9,329 bases of DNA from Polyangia bacterium (GTDB lineage Bacteria > Myxococcota_A > Polyangia > Polyangiales > Polyangiaceae): contig JAUILJ010000241.1 of the NCBI GenBank assembly GCA_030433055.1, forward strand, positions 1-9,329. The letters run 5' to 3'. This document shows, piece after piece, positions 1 to 6,504 of this stretch (its first letter is position 1; the number at the start of each line of letters is the position of its first letter). Made by a program: the position numbers and the translations under genes. The notes under the pieces are model-generated. The model ran no database searches. It worked only from the letters and a program-made list of their open reading frames with translations, and was not told where the DNA came from.

Positions 1-1
1 G

Positions 2-214
2 GCGAGCGGGGTCACGCAGGGCGGCGAGCCCGAGGTGTTGAACCTGCGGGAACTCGAACGGCGGACCATCCAGCGCGCGCTCGAGGTCACTGGAGGCTGC
101 ATGTCTCGCGCAGCCAAGCTGCTCGGGATAGGCCGAGCGACCATCTACCGAAAGCTCGCGAGCTTCGACGCCGAGCGTGGGCCGGAGCTCGGCTCCAACC
201 AGCCGTCTGCGTAG
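2..214 (+). CDS. C-terminal fragment of NtrC-family sigma-54-dependent response regulator (Fis-type HTH)
   Basis: Only the last 70 residues are present; the reading frame is open from the left edge to a TAG stop at 212-214. The fragment contains a Fis/HTH_8 DNA-binding module. A first helix carries 'LRELERRTIQRALEVTGG', and then comes the helix-turn-helix 'MSRAAKLLGIGRATIYRKL'. The pattern 'ALexTGGnxsxAAklLGIxRxTLYrKL' is typical of the C-terminus of NtrC-type activators, which remodel sigma-54 RNA polymerase from enhancer sites. The receiver and AAA+ domains would lie to the left of the window and cannot be confirmed, so a Fis-like protein of another architecture remains possible. A short tail of about 17 residues follows the HTH. 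Confidence 0.85.
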   Translation, partial: ASGVTQGGEPEVLNLRELERRTIQRALEVTGGCMSRAAKLLGIGRATIYRKLASFDAERGPELGSNQPSA

Positions 215-276
215 CGCGACGGGGCCCGAAGTCACGAAACCTCCGGTATGGTGCCGAGTCGAGCTAGGCTCAGAGG

Positions 277-1713
277 ATGCGTCGACTCGTCGCCTGCTCC
301 GCTCTGCTGCTCGGCCTTGGCGTGCCCGCACACGCGCGCGCCAACGGCATGCTGGGACATATGTACACCAGTGAGCTGGCAATTTCCCATGTGCAAACTT
401 CTGAGCTGAAGCAGCTCCTGCTCGATCACCCCGACCAGTACCTGAATGGCTCGTTCCTACCGGACTCCGGCTACGCCGCGGGCGACGGCTACGGCGAGAT
501 CGCCCACTGGTCGGGCTTCATCCAGGGTTACCTGACCTGGATCCAGCAGACCTACTCTCCGCCGTACGATCAGGGGCCCGCCGCCGAACACGTCGCAGTC
601 CTGCTCGGCGCCGCGTCCCACGGGATGGCCGACGAGAGCTTCGACATCCTGCTCTATGACAAGGCGGCGGTGGTGGACGGGGACACGAACGAGCTCGACA
701 CCGGAACCGACGTCTGGCTCGTGAACGACCGCACCATCACCTACGATCCTCCGCTGGTGATCGATGCGGATGCGCTGAGTCAGGTGTTCGCCAGCTTCAC
801 GAATCATCAAGTGGACCCAGCGGTCATCATCGAGGGCATGACCAAGGCCAAGGGTGCCCACGCCGTGGTACAAACGCTGCTCAAGCAGGGGCACCAGCGC
901 TACCGCGATCTGTATCCCTGGGCGTCCAAAGCCTACTTGAACCCCTCCGTCCCTGGTTCATACCCCTACAACGCCCGCTTGATCGCCAACTACTGGGAGC
1001 AGATCTGGCGACGCCTGAACGCAAACGTCAGCGTCGACGAAAGCCTGATCGTCGGCCTGGACCCAGCGCCGAGCGGCGCCGCGGCCGAGCGCTACCTCGC
1101 GCTGGACCACACCTCGGTGGACGGCTGGATCACCTTGTTCTCCGGTCACGGCCTGGAAGGCAGCAGCCTCGACAGCAACAGCGTTCGGCTGCTGGATCCT
1201 AACGGAAACAATGTGCCGTACACGCTACGCGTGCGCGGCGACGCCTGGGCACATACCATCCAGTTGAAGCCCGACGCTGACCTCAGCGCCAAGGCGATCT
1301 ACCGGGTGACGGTCAGTCCCGCGGCGACCACGCTGAACGGCGAGCACCTCCCCAGCGACTACATCGCCGAGTTCAAGACCGCGTGCGCACCGGGAGACGA
1401 GGCCAGCTGCCCTCAGCTGGGTGATCCAGGCACGGCTGGCGCCGGCGGCACAGGCAGTGGTGGCGCCGCAGGGGCGGCAACGGGCGGCGCTGCAGCCGCA
1501 GCGGGAGCGTCGGCTAGCGCGGGCTCTGCGGGCTCTGAGTCGACCCGAGGTGCGAGTGACTCCGGCGACTCCGGTGGCTGTACGTTCGCACCTCACCCCC
1601 AGACCCGGGGGACAGCGCTGCTAGGTCTGCTGCTCGCCCTGGTTTTTGGGGTGAGTCGCGCCGGGCCACGCTCTCAATGGAAGCGCAAGAGAAATCCCGA
1701 CGGAAATGACTGA
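277..1713 (+). CDS. Secreted zinc-dependent phospholipase C-like protein with Ig-like domain and MYXO-CTERM-like anchor
   Basis: This 478-residue exported protein has four parts. Residues 1-22 are a Sec signal peptide ending in an A-R-A cleavage site. Residues 24-245 resemble the zinc-dependent phospholipase C / GPI-PLD N-terminal family, with likely metal ligands H28 (GMLGH), D63 (FLPDSGY), H77 (AHW), H115 and D119/D123 (ASHGMADESFD). Residues 262-368 resemble an SbsA-type bacterial Ig-like domain. Residues 383-434 are a Gly/Ala/Ser-rich spacer. The tail has Cys435 (GGC), a hydrophobic helix at 445-458 and a basic end (KRKR). That arrangement matches the MYXO-CTERM surface-sorting signal, but the helix is followed by a longer tail than usual. 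A role in hydrolysing phospholipid head groups at the cell surface or in prey is inferred from the fold. The ATG at 277 gives a clean signal peptide, and a weak purine-rich site lies just upstream. The 3' end overlaps the convergent metalloprotease gene by 40 bp. Confidence 0.88.
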   Translation: MRRLVACSALLLGLGVPAHARANGMLGHMYTSELAISHVQTSELKQLLLDHPDQYLNGSFLPDSGYAAGDGYGEIAHWSGFIQGYLTWIQQTYSPPYDQGPAAEHVAVLLGAASHGMADESFDILLYDKAAVVDGDTNELDTGTDVWLVNDRTITYDPPLVIDADALSQVFASFTNHQVDPAVIIEGMTKAKGAHAVVQTLLKQGHQRYRDLYPWASKAYLNPSVPGSYPYNARLIANYWEQIWRRLNANVSVDESLIVGLDPAPSGAAAERYLALDHTSVDGWITLFSGHGLEGSSLDSNSVRLLDPNGNNVPYTLRVRGDAWAHTIQLKPDADLSAKAIYRVTVSPAATTLNGEHLPSDYIAEFKTACAPGDEASCPQLGDPGTAGAGGTGSGGAAGAATGGAAAAAGASASAGSAGSESTRGASDSGDSGGCTFAPHPQTRGTALLGLLLALVFGVSRAGPRSQWKRKRNPDGND

Positions 1714-2690
1714 CCCCCTGAGCCGCCGCGCGCTCGATGTCGAGGGACACCGAGCGCGCTGGGGGCGAGGGCTGACAGCTGGCGCACGCGCTCGCGAGTG
1801 TCCGGATGCGTCTTCAGCCAGGTGGGGAGCTCCAGCCGCAGCCAGGGAGGCGTGAGCCGGGCGCTCAGCACCTCCAGCTTCATCAACGCCGAGGCGAGAG
1901 CTGCGGGATCACCCGAGAGCTCTGCGGCCCCCAGATCTGCCTCGAACTCGCGCACCCGTGACAACGCGAAGGTCAGCAGAGTGACCAAGGCCGGGGCGAT
2001 CAACAGGCCCCACACGATCCACGCAGGGACCAGCGCCATACCAAGCACCGCGGCGATCAGGTTGGCGAGCACGGACAACGCGCCGACCAGCGCCGCCAGC
2101 CTGGTCACCCGACGCAACGCTTGAACCAACCCGAGGGTCGCCATGTCACCATGGCGCACGTGGGAGATCTCGTGCGCCAGGATAGCGCGCAGCTCCCGCT
2201 GGTCCATGTGCCAAAGCAAACCCCGGGTGATACCGAGCGCGGGCCGCCCGATGGATCCCGTACTCATGGCCTGCACGCCGGGACTCGACATGAGGAACAC
2301 GCGCGGGGCGACTCTCAGACGAGCGCGCTGGCTGAGTTCCCAAACCGCGCGGAATAGCTCCGGCTGTTCGTGGTAGCTGAGCTCTCGGCCCCCTTGCAAC
2401 CGAAGCACGAGATCTCCCGGGGCGACCTGCATCGCTCCAAGGGCGCCCACGGCGACCAGCAGCAGCGCGACCGCGCCCAAGCTGCCGAGTACCAGGTAGC
2501 CCGCGACACCGCTCACCAGCGCGATCAATGCCAAGATCCCCCAGGTTTGCACGCGGTAAATCAGGCGGCGCCCCCAGATCTCGTGGCGCTTGCCCGAGGC
2601 CTGGAGGCGCTCGTTGCGCACGAAGCGCAGATGCGGAGCGGGGTCGTGATGCGTCATGTCGAGGCGCCGCGAAGGCAACCCCGTCAACAT
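1674..2690 (-). CDS. HtpX-like M48 family membrane metalloprotease
   Basis: The product is a 338-residue integral membrane zinc protease that likely degrades misfolded membrane proteins. Two membrane helices lie at about 48-90. The zinc-binding motif HEISH is at 173-177, followed by the usual VRHGD. Two more helices lie at about 198-243. The third ligand sits in REFEAD (E248, with D252 three residues after it). A conserved 'THPDTRERV' is at 294-302. This order is that of HtpX and its M48B relatives. Residues after about 312 form a divergent tail whose codons overlap the end of the convergent phospholipase gene. The start at 2690 is the furthest ATG and sits 29 bp after the stop of the universal stress gene. 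An ATG at 2657 (residue 12) is a reasonable alternative; neither has a strong ribosome binding site. Close spacing on the same strand suggests one transcript with the stress gene, which fits envelope-stress handling. Confidence 0.88.
   Translation of the reverse strand: MLTGLPSRRLDMTHHDPAPHLRFVRNERLQASGKRHEIWGRRLIYRVQTWGILALIALVSGVAGYLVLGSLGAVALLLVAVGALGAMQVAPGDLVLRLQGGRELSYHEQPELFRAVWELSQRARLRVAPRVFLMSSPGVQAMSTGSIGRPALGITRGLLWHMDQRELRAILAHEISHVRHGDMATLGLVQALRRVTRLAALVGALSVLANLIAAVLGMALVPAWIVWGLLIAPALVTLLTFALSRVREFEADLGAAELSGDPAALASALMKLEVLSARLTPPWLRLELPTWLKTHPDTRERVRQLSALAPSALGVPRHRARGGSGGQSFPSGFLLRFH
1728..1759. terminator. Perfect 9-bp inverted repeat just after the phospholipase C gene, inside the htpX-like 3' end
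   Basis: GCGCGCTCG at 1728-1736 pairs perfectly with CGAGCGCGC at 1751-1759 around a 14-nt loop. It begins 14 bp after the stop codon of the 277-1713 gene. On that strand it could stop transcription, but no T-run follows, so it would be a weak or factor-dependent terminator. The same bases encode roughly residues 316-326 of the convergent metalloprotease. The hairpin may be only a product of high-GC codon choice. Confidence 0.35.
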
Positions 2691-2719
2691 AGGTCCGCTC
2701 GCCGATTCAGCAACCGCCC

Positions 2720-3364
2720 TCAGGCGGAGCCGACGATGCTCCCCGGCTTGGTGTGGGCAGTCATCGTGTTTCGGTCATAGTAGTGATAGGTGTGGCGCTC
2801 GCCCAGGTGGCGTTCATGGGCCGCGTCGTAGAGCTTCTGCTCCTCTGGGGTGTAGGCCGCTTCGATGTCGGGCACTTCCTTCTCGCGCACGACGATCACG
2901 TTGCACGGCGCGTCCCGCACGATGGATTCTGCGACAGAGCCGAGGAGCACCCGACGCAGCCCCTTGCGGCCGTGGCTCGCCACACAGATGAAGTCGGCGC
3001 CGGTGTCGATGGCAACGCGGCGGATCTCCTCAGCGGGATCGCCCACGACCAAATGGATCTTCACCGCGCACGGAAGCTGGTCGCCATGCTGATGCGCGTA
3101 TGCGCGCAGCCAGTCGTCCACCCAGTCCTGGGTGAAGTTGGCTGCCTCCTGCACAGGGATCAACCGTCCATCCACCCGCTCTGCGTGTTCGGTTCCCGGA
3201 GGAACCTCCAGTCGCACGCCGTCCTCGTAGGGTGAGGCCACGTGCACGACGTGAAGCTCACTGGTCTCACGTTGGGCGGCCAGTTCCAGCGCGCCGCTCA
3301 ATGCTTTGGATCCCTGGTTCGAAAAGTCGATGCCCGCTACGAGCACCTGAGGCTTGGTTGTCAT
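2720..3364 (-). CDS. Universal stress protein (UspA family) with His/Tyr-rich C-terminal extension
   Basis: The protein has 214 residues, longer than the usual 140-160 for a single Usp domain. The Usp fold runs from 'VLVAGIDFS' (D13, the adenine-side Asp) to 'NVIVV' near residue 160. The nucleotide-binding loop is A129-S-H-G132-x9-G142-S143, close to the G-2x-G-9x-G-S consensus of ATP-binding Usps except that the first Gly is Ala. A tail of about 50 residues follows (roughly 163-214), rich in His and Tyr (LYDAAHERH, HTYHYYDRN), with no family assignment I recognise. The ATG at 3364 has a good ribosome binding site (AAGGAG, 6 nt upstream). The gene leads a likely operon with the HtpX-like protease 29 bp downstream. 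The family usually acts in the cytosol in general stress and starvation resistance. Confidence 0.92.
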   Translation of the reverse strand: MTTKPQVLVAGIDFSNQGSKALSGALELAAQRETSELHVVHVASPYEDGVRLEVPPGTEHAERVDGRLIPVQEAANFTQDWVDDWLRAYAHQHGDQLPCAVKIHLVVGDPAEEIRRVAIDTGADFICVASHGRKGLRRVLLGSVAESIVRDAPCNVIVVREKEVPDIEAAYTPEEQKLYDAAHERHLGERHTYHYYDRNTMTAHTKPGSIVGSA

Positions 3365-3650
3365 GGCTGTCTCCTTGGTTGGGCTGTCTACACAACACGT
3401 GCCAGGTTCAGGTCATGCCCGAAGCTGCGTAGCCAGCGCTGCGCAGTGCGGCGAATGGCGGTGAAATCCGCAGCAAACAAAGCGCGCTTCCGGCTGCTCG
3501 AGGGAGCAGCCGGGTCGACTCATGCTCTGCGAGCGAGGCATTGACTGAAAAGGCTGCGCGTCGCACCACGAACGCCGCAGGGATTGCGCCTCGACCAGCC
3601 CGGTGAAGGTCAGGAGCCCCTCGAAGCTCCAGCGCGAGCCCAGGCACGCG
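3365..3650. other. Intergenic region upstream of the universal stress gene
   Basis: About 286 bp separate the hypothetical gene at 3651-3959 from the stress gene; both are on the minus strand. Reading frames here look like noise, with high Arg/Ala/Ser content and no coherent motifs. The region should hold the promoter of the stress/protease pair, but I cannot pick convincing -35/-10 boxes. The one clear structure is the hairpin at 3490-3513, listed separately. Confidence 0.5.
3490..3513. terminator. Strong 10-bp hairpin, possible terminator or leader element
   Basis: CCGGCTGCTC at 3490-3499 pairs perfectly with GAGCAGCCGG at 3504-3513 around a GAGG loop, a stable GC-rich stem-loop. It lies between two minus-strand genes, about 138 bp past the stop of the hypothetical gene and 126 bp before the start of the stress gene. 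No immediate T-run follows on either strand; on the minus strand a TTTGTTTGC stretch comes about 10 nt later. It could end the upstream transcript, act in the leader of the stress operon, or be a protein-binding palindrome. Confidence 0.4.
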
Positions 3651-3959
3651 TCAGGAGTGCGCCTCCACACTCCCTTCGGTCGTCTCCGGGGGTGGATCGG
3701 GGTCAACGAACTCCACATCGAACCCGCCGAACAGCCGCGCCCCTGCCTCGCGTAGCGCAGCCTCGGCCTGCTTGCGTCCGTAGAGGCTTCGGGGCGGCTT
3801 GAGCTTCAACCAGCGGACACCGGAGATCTCTCTCGCGTCCACGAAAGAGCAGCGCTCGAGCTCTCGAGCCATGGGTTCGTTGTCTTGCTGAACCCGAATG
3901 TCCTCGAGGATCGCGATCCAATCGCGGATATCGGGTTTGGATGGCGTTGGCTGCTTCAT
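3651..3959 (-). CDS. Hypothetical protein, 102 aa
   Basis: I do not recognise a family. The predicted protein is soluble, with no signal peptide or membrane helix. It has an acidic first half (a helix around 'DIRDWIAILEDI', then 'EPMARELERCSFVDAREI') and a basic middle ('WLKLKPPRSLYGRKQAEAALREAGARLF'). It ends in a Pro/Glu-rich tail starting 'FVDPDPPPETTEG'. The alternation of charge, helix-forming stretches and codon use fits a real gene better than the neighbouring antisense frames. The ATG at 3959 is the first in frame, and only a weak AGGG lies right beside it. It lies 234 bp downstream of the other small minus-strand gene and 286 bp before the stress gene, so it is probably transcribed alone. 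Confidence 0.6.
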   Translation of the reverse strand: MKQPTPSKPDIRDWIAILEDIRVQQDNEPMARELERCSFVDAREISGVRWLKLKPPRSLYGRKQAEAALREAGARLFGGFDVEFVDPDPPPETTEGSVEAHS

Positions 3960-4193
3960 ACCCTGGGAACGGCACCAATCGTGCCCAAGCAGTGCCCGAG
4001 AAATTTCGATGGGTTGCGCTGCTCGTGCGGCGCGATCTTCGGGACGCTACGCCCCAGGCGAGGCAGCTGTGCTGCACACAGCCGCGCAGCGGAACAGCTG
4101 GAGAGGGACGCCCTCAGCGACATCGACCGCTGGCGCCACGACATCTTTCCAGGTCAGCCCGAGGGAATGCATCCGCACGGTACTGGCGCGCGG

Positions 4194-4577
4194 CTACTCG
4201 GACAGCTCCGTGAGCCAGCGCATCGCCTCGGCTCGAGTCGCGAACACTTGCATCGGGTAGTGGCGCTCTCCAAACCAAAGCACTGCGGTGATCATGCCGC
4301 GCACGATGGCGGACTCCGTGACGAACGCCACGCCTCGGCACTCCGCGTGGTTGCCCTTCTCCTCCCGCTCGAGCCAGTCTGCGATGCAGCGGCGCTCCTT
4401 CGCTCCCAGCCGCGGGATGCCCTCGGGCGACTCATGAAGCGCGAGGTAGCCCGCGCCACGAGCGTTGATCAGCCGATCGTGGTTCGCGATCGACTCCTGA
4501 ACGCTCTCCAGGGTGGTGTCGAGGGTCCAACTCACGTGGAGCATGCCCGGCTTCAACCAGTGACTGACGAACGCCAT
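4194..4577 (-). CDS. Hypothetical protein with loose SpoIIAA/STAS-like character, 127 aa
   Basis: The protein is predicted soluble. It contains 'GMLHVSWTLDTTLESVQESIANHDRLINARG' at about 11-41, where a beta strand and helix recall the opening of SpoIIAA/STAS-like proteins. The C-terminal part includes 'GMITAVLWF' and 'YPMQVFATRAEAMRWL'. The closing 'xVFxTxxEAxxWL' pattern is common in small paralogous proteins of Polyangia and in SpoIIAA-like domains. The assignment rests on pattern memory only and no active site is visible. The frame stays open upstream to an ATG at 4787 (197 aa). I prefer the ATG at 4577 because the extra N-terminus has low-quality sequence and would run through the octamer array at 4607-4679. 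An ATG at 4607 is also possible. The gene is divergent from the phospholipase D-like gene. Confidence 0.65.
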   Translation of the reverse strand: MAFVSHWLKPGMLHVSWTLDTTLESVQESIANHDRLINARGAGYLALHESPEGIPRLGAKERRCIADWLEREEKGNHAECRGVAFVTESAIVRGMITAVLWFGERHYPMQVFATRAEAMRWLTELSE

Positions 4578-4606
4578 GCGCGCACCCGTAGCCCGCCCCC
4601 AGCCCA

Positions 4607-4679
4607 TTGTGCAAACCGCATCACCACAGCTGTGCAAGCCTGCGTCCGAGTTGTGCAATCGGTGTGTTCGGTCGCGCAA
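4607..4679. promoter_or_regulatory. Array of four TTGTGCAA-type octamers at 21-23 bp spacing
   Basis: Four related 8-mers lie in the divergent intergenic region: TTGTGCAA at 4607-4614, CTGTGCAA at 4630-4637, TTGTGCAA at 4651-4658 and TCGCGCAA at 4672-4679. Their starts are 23, 21 and 21 bp apart, about two helical turns, so all would face the same side of the DNA. TTGTGCAA is close to an inverted repeat (TTG-N2-CAA), as expected for a dimeric regulator. The array is 31-103 bp upstream of the chosen start of the minus-strand gene and 147-220 bp upstream of the phospholipase D-like gene. A cooperative operator is an inference; the binding protein is unknown. Confidence 0.5.
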
Positions 4680-4826
4680 AACAGCCTCGGCAGCAGCCAG
4701 CGGACCGAATGACCTTGTCCAGGCGCTCCCAACAGCCAAAACTGGCTCTTTCGAGCGTCGCCGTGCGGGATCCGCAGCTTCGTTCACCCCTTCATTTCCA
4801 CGGGGCTAGGACCGCCCGGAGTTCAC

Positions 4827-6200
4827 ATGCGAACCATCTCCACTCACCTCACCCTGCTCGTCACCGCCGTCACGCTCTCACTCGGCGCGGCGGCCTGCTC
4901 CAGCGATGGTTCAGCAGCGGGGGGTAGCGGAGGCTTCGCAGGCAGCACCGCAGTGGCTGGCGCCGGCGGAAGCAGCGTCGCTGGTAGTGCCGGGCTCGGG
5001 GGTGAGGGTGGCAGCGCTGGGGGCGCGAACGGCGGGAACGGAGGGTCGAACGGTGGCGCTGGAGGCAGCGCCGCCGGTACGGGGGGAAGCAGTGGAACCG
5101 CTGGCGGCGATGGTGGAGCCGCTGGTGGCGGAACGGGCGGCACCAGCACGACGCCGCCGCCTCAGAAGGAAGTCGTGTTCACGATGCCTCAGCCCGGCGG
5201 CGCCACCGACACCACGATCGAAACCAAGCTCGGCGAGTTGGCGAAGGCCGCTGCTCCCGGTTCCACGATTCGCATCTCCCTGTATCACTGGAGCCGTCAA
5301 GCCATCGCCTATCGCTTCGTCGACGCTCAGAAGGCTGGTGTCGACGTGCGCGTCGTACTCGATCCGACGAACAAGAACGATCAGGGAGACGACTGGGTCG
5401 GTGTCGCGACGCTGAAGAGCGAGCTACCCAGCGGTCACGTGACCGTGTGCAATGCATCCGCGGGGCAAGGCGCCTGCATCGGCAGCGACACGGGGATCAA
5501 CCACAACAAGTTCTTCCTCTTCAGCGAGCTGAAGGACGGCTCGAAGAACGTCGTGGTCCAGTCCTCTGCGAACCTCACGACCACTCAACTCCACAAGCAC
5601 AACAACATGGTCATCATCCGGGACGACAAGGCGCTGTACGACGCCTACCTGGCCTACTGGACGGACCTTCGAGCGCAAAAGCAAGATCTGGACTACTACC
5701 GCTCCTTCACCGGGGACACGGGGACGAAGGCCTACTTCTATCCTCGAGCGAGTGGCGACACGATCCTCGGAGTGCTCGATAACGTCACGTGCGATAGCGG
5801 TACGAGCGTGCGAGTGGCCATGGCGTTCTTCACCAGCGCGCGCTCGGAGATCGCCGACAAGCTCGTCAGCAAGCAGCACGAAGGTTGCGCCGTCCAAGTG
5901 GTGCTCGATGGGGACAGCCTGAGCAGCCCCATCGCCAACACGCTCAAGGGCGGCGGAGTGGCTCTCTACGTCTTCCCGGCGGGCGCAGCCGGTGAAGGGT
6001 TGCACTCGAAGATCCTGATCATCCACGGGACGTACACCGGCACCCCCGACCGAGGGCTGGTCTGGACCGGCTCACACAACTACACGGGGCCCGCGTTGAG
6101 GGGCAACGACGAGACCCTGCTCAAGCTGGACGACCCCGGTGTCTACGCAGCGTTCGACGCCAATTTTGCTGCAATCCGTGGCGGAGCGGTCAAGCAGTAG
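4827..6200 (+). CDS. Phospholipase D-like lipoprotein (two HxK motifs)
   Basis: This 457-residue protein starts with a lipoprotein signal peptide ending in 'LGAAAC' (lipidated Cys24). A Gly/Ser/Ala-rich spacer spans about 25-108. The PLD fold then shows two half-sites. The first is H226-N-K228 with 'SSANLT' at 246-251. The second is H393-S-K395 with 'GSHNYT' at 415-420. In the PLD superfamily the two HxK motifs come together to form a covalent phospho-histidine site that cleaves phosphodiester bonds. The motif-associated Asp is not at its canonical spacing after either HxK, so this is a divergent member. The substrate could be phospholipid or nucleic acid. The ATG at 4827 has a CGGAG ribosome binding site 5 nt upstream. 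The protein probably sits on the outer surface, like the phospholipase C-like protein at 277-1713. Confidence 0.88.
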   Translation: MRTISTHLTLLVTAVTLSLGAAACSSDGSAAGGSGGFAGSTAVAGAGGSSVAGSAGLGGEGGSAGGANGGNGGSNGGAGGSAAGTGGSSGTAGGDGGAAGGGTGGTSTTPPPQKEVVFTMPQPGGATDTTIETKLGELAKAAAPGSTIRISLYHWSRQAIAYRFVDAQKAGVDVRVVLDPTNKNDQGDDWVGVATLKSELPSGHVTVCNASAGQGACIGSDTGINHNKFFLFSELKDGSKNVVVQSSANLTTTQLHKHNNMVIIRDDKALYDAYLAYWTDLRAQKQDLDYYRSFTGDTGTKAYFYPRASGDTILGVLDNVTCDSGTSVRVAMAFFTSARSEIADKLVSKQHEGCAVQVVLDGDSLSSPIANTLKGGGVALYVFPAGAAGEGLHSKILIIHGTYTGTPDRGLVWTGSHNYTGPALRGNDETLLKLDDPGVYAAFDANFAAIRGGAVKQ

Positions 6201-6255
6201 ACGAGTGATGCGTTTTTACGCAACCGACCCCACTAGCGGCCGATCTCCTCCCCGC

Positions 6256-6504
6256 ATGCCTCAGTTGTCACCTGCTCGGCCCCACCGGCGCACGAGACCC
6301 AGCCGAAGCGCGGCTGTCTGCGGCTTGCTGCTGATCTTGGCGGCCCTGTTGGCGTGTGTTCGCCCAATGTCCGCCAAGCGGTCGAACTGCCTCGACTATT
6401 GCCATCAGCACAACGACCAGTGTCTGGTCTCGGCCAGCAACTCCAACGAGGTTTCTCGATGCGATTCCTACATGCGGGGGTGCGCCGCCAGCTGCCCCGA
6501 TTGA
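6256..6504 (+). CDS. Small Cys-rich lipoprotein with symmetric six-cysteine motif, 82 aa
   Basis: The predicted protein has a basic N-terminus, a hydrophobic stretch 'GLLLILAALLAC' with a lipobox and lipidated Cys34, and a short mature part. That part has six further cysteines at 45, 49, 56, 69, 76 and 80, with spacing CX3C-X6-C-X12-C-X6-C-X3-C. The pattern is mirror-symmetric and suggests two disulfide-linked antiparallel helices. I do not recognise a named family. The frame is open further upstream (ATG at 6139 and 6208), but the ATG at 6256 places the signal segment best; no clear ribosome binding site is seen for any of them. The start lies 55 bp after the phospholipase D-like gene, and the 3' end overlaps the next lipoprotein. 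Confidence 0.62.
   Translation: MPQLSPARPHRRTRPSRSAAVCGLLLILAALLACVRPMSAKRSNCLDYCHQHNDQCLVSASNSNEVSRCDSYMRGCAASCPD

Noticed and set aside
457..894. Minus-strand 145-codon open frame
   Set aside because: Opposite the zinc phospholipase C-like domain with intact metal ligands; it is a shadow.
3885..4712. Plus-strand 275-codon open frame
   Set aside because: It runs antisense to two minus-strand genes, lacks any motif, and its His/Arg/Leu-rich composition is that of a shadow frame in GC-rich DNA.
4577..4787. N-terminal extension of the STAS-like gene to the ATG at 4787
   Set aside because: The extra 70 residues look non-coding and would pass through the octamer array; the ATG at 4577 gives a normal-sized protein.
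4920..5160. GGC-rich repetitive stretch considered as a tandem repeat or CRISPR-like array
   Set aside because: It is the in-frame Gly/Ser/Ala spacer of the phospholipase D-like lipoprotein; there are no regular units or spacers.
5424..6026. Minus-strand 200-codon open frame
   Set aside because: Lies wholly opposite the phospholipase D-like gene, whose two HxK motifs establish the coding strand.
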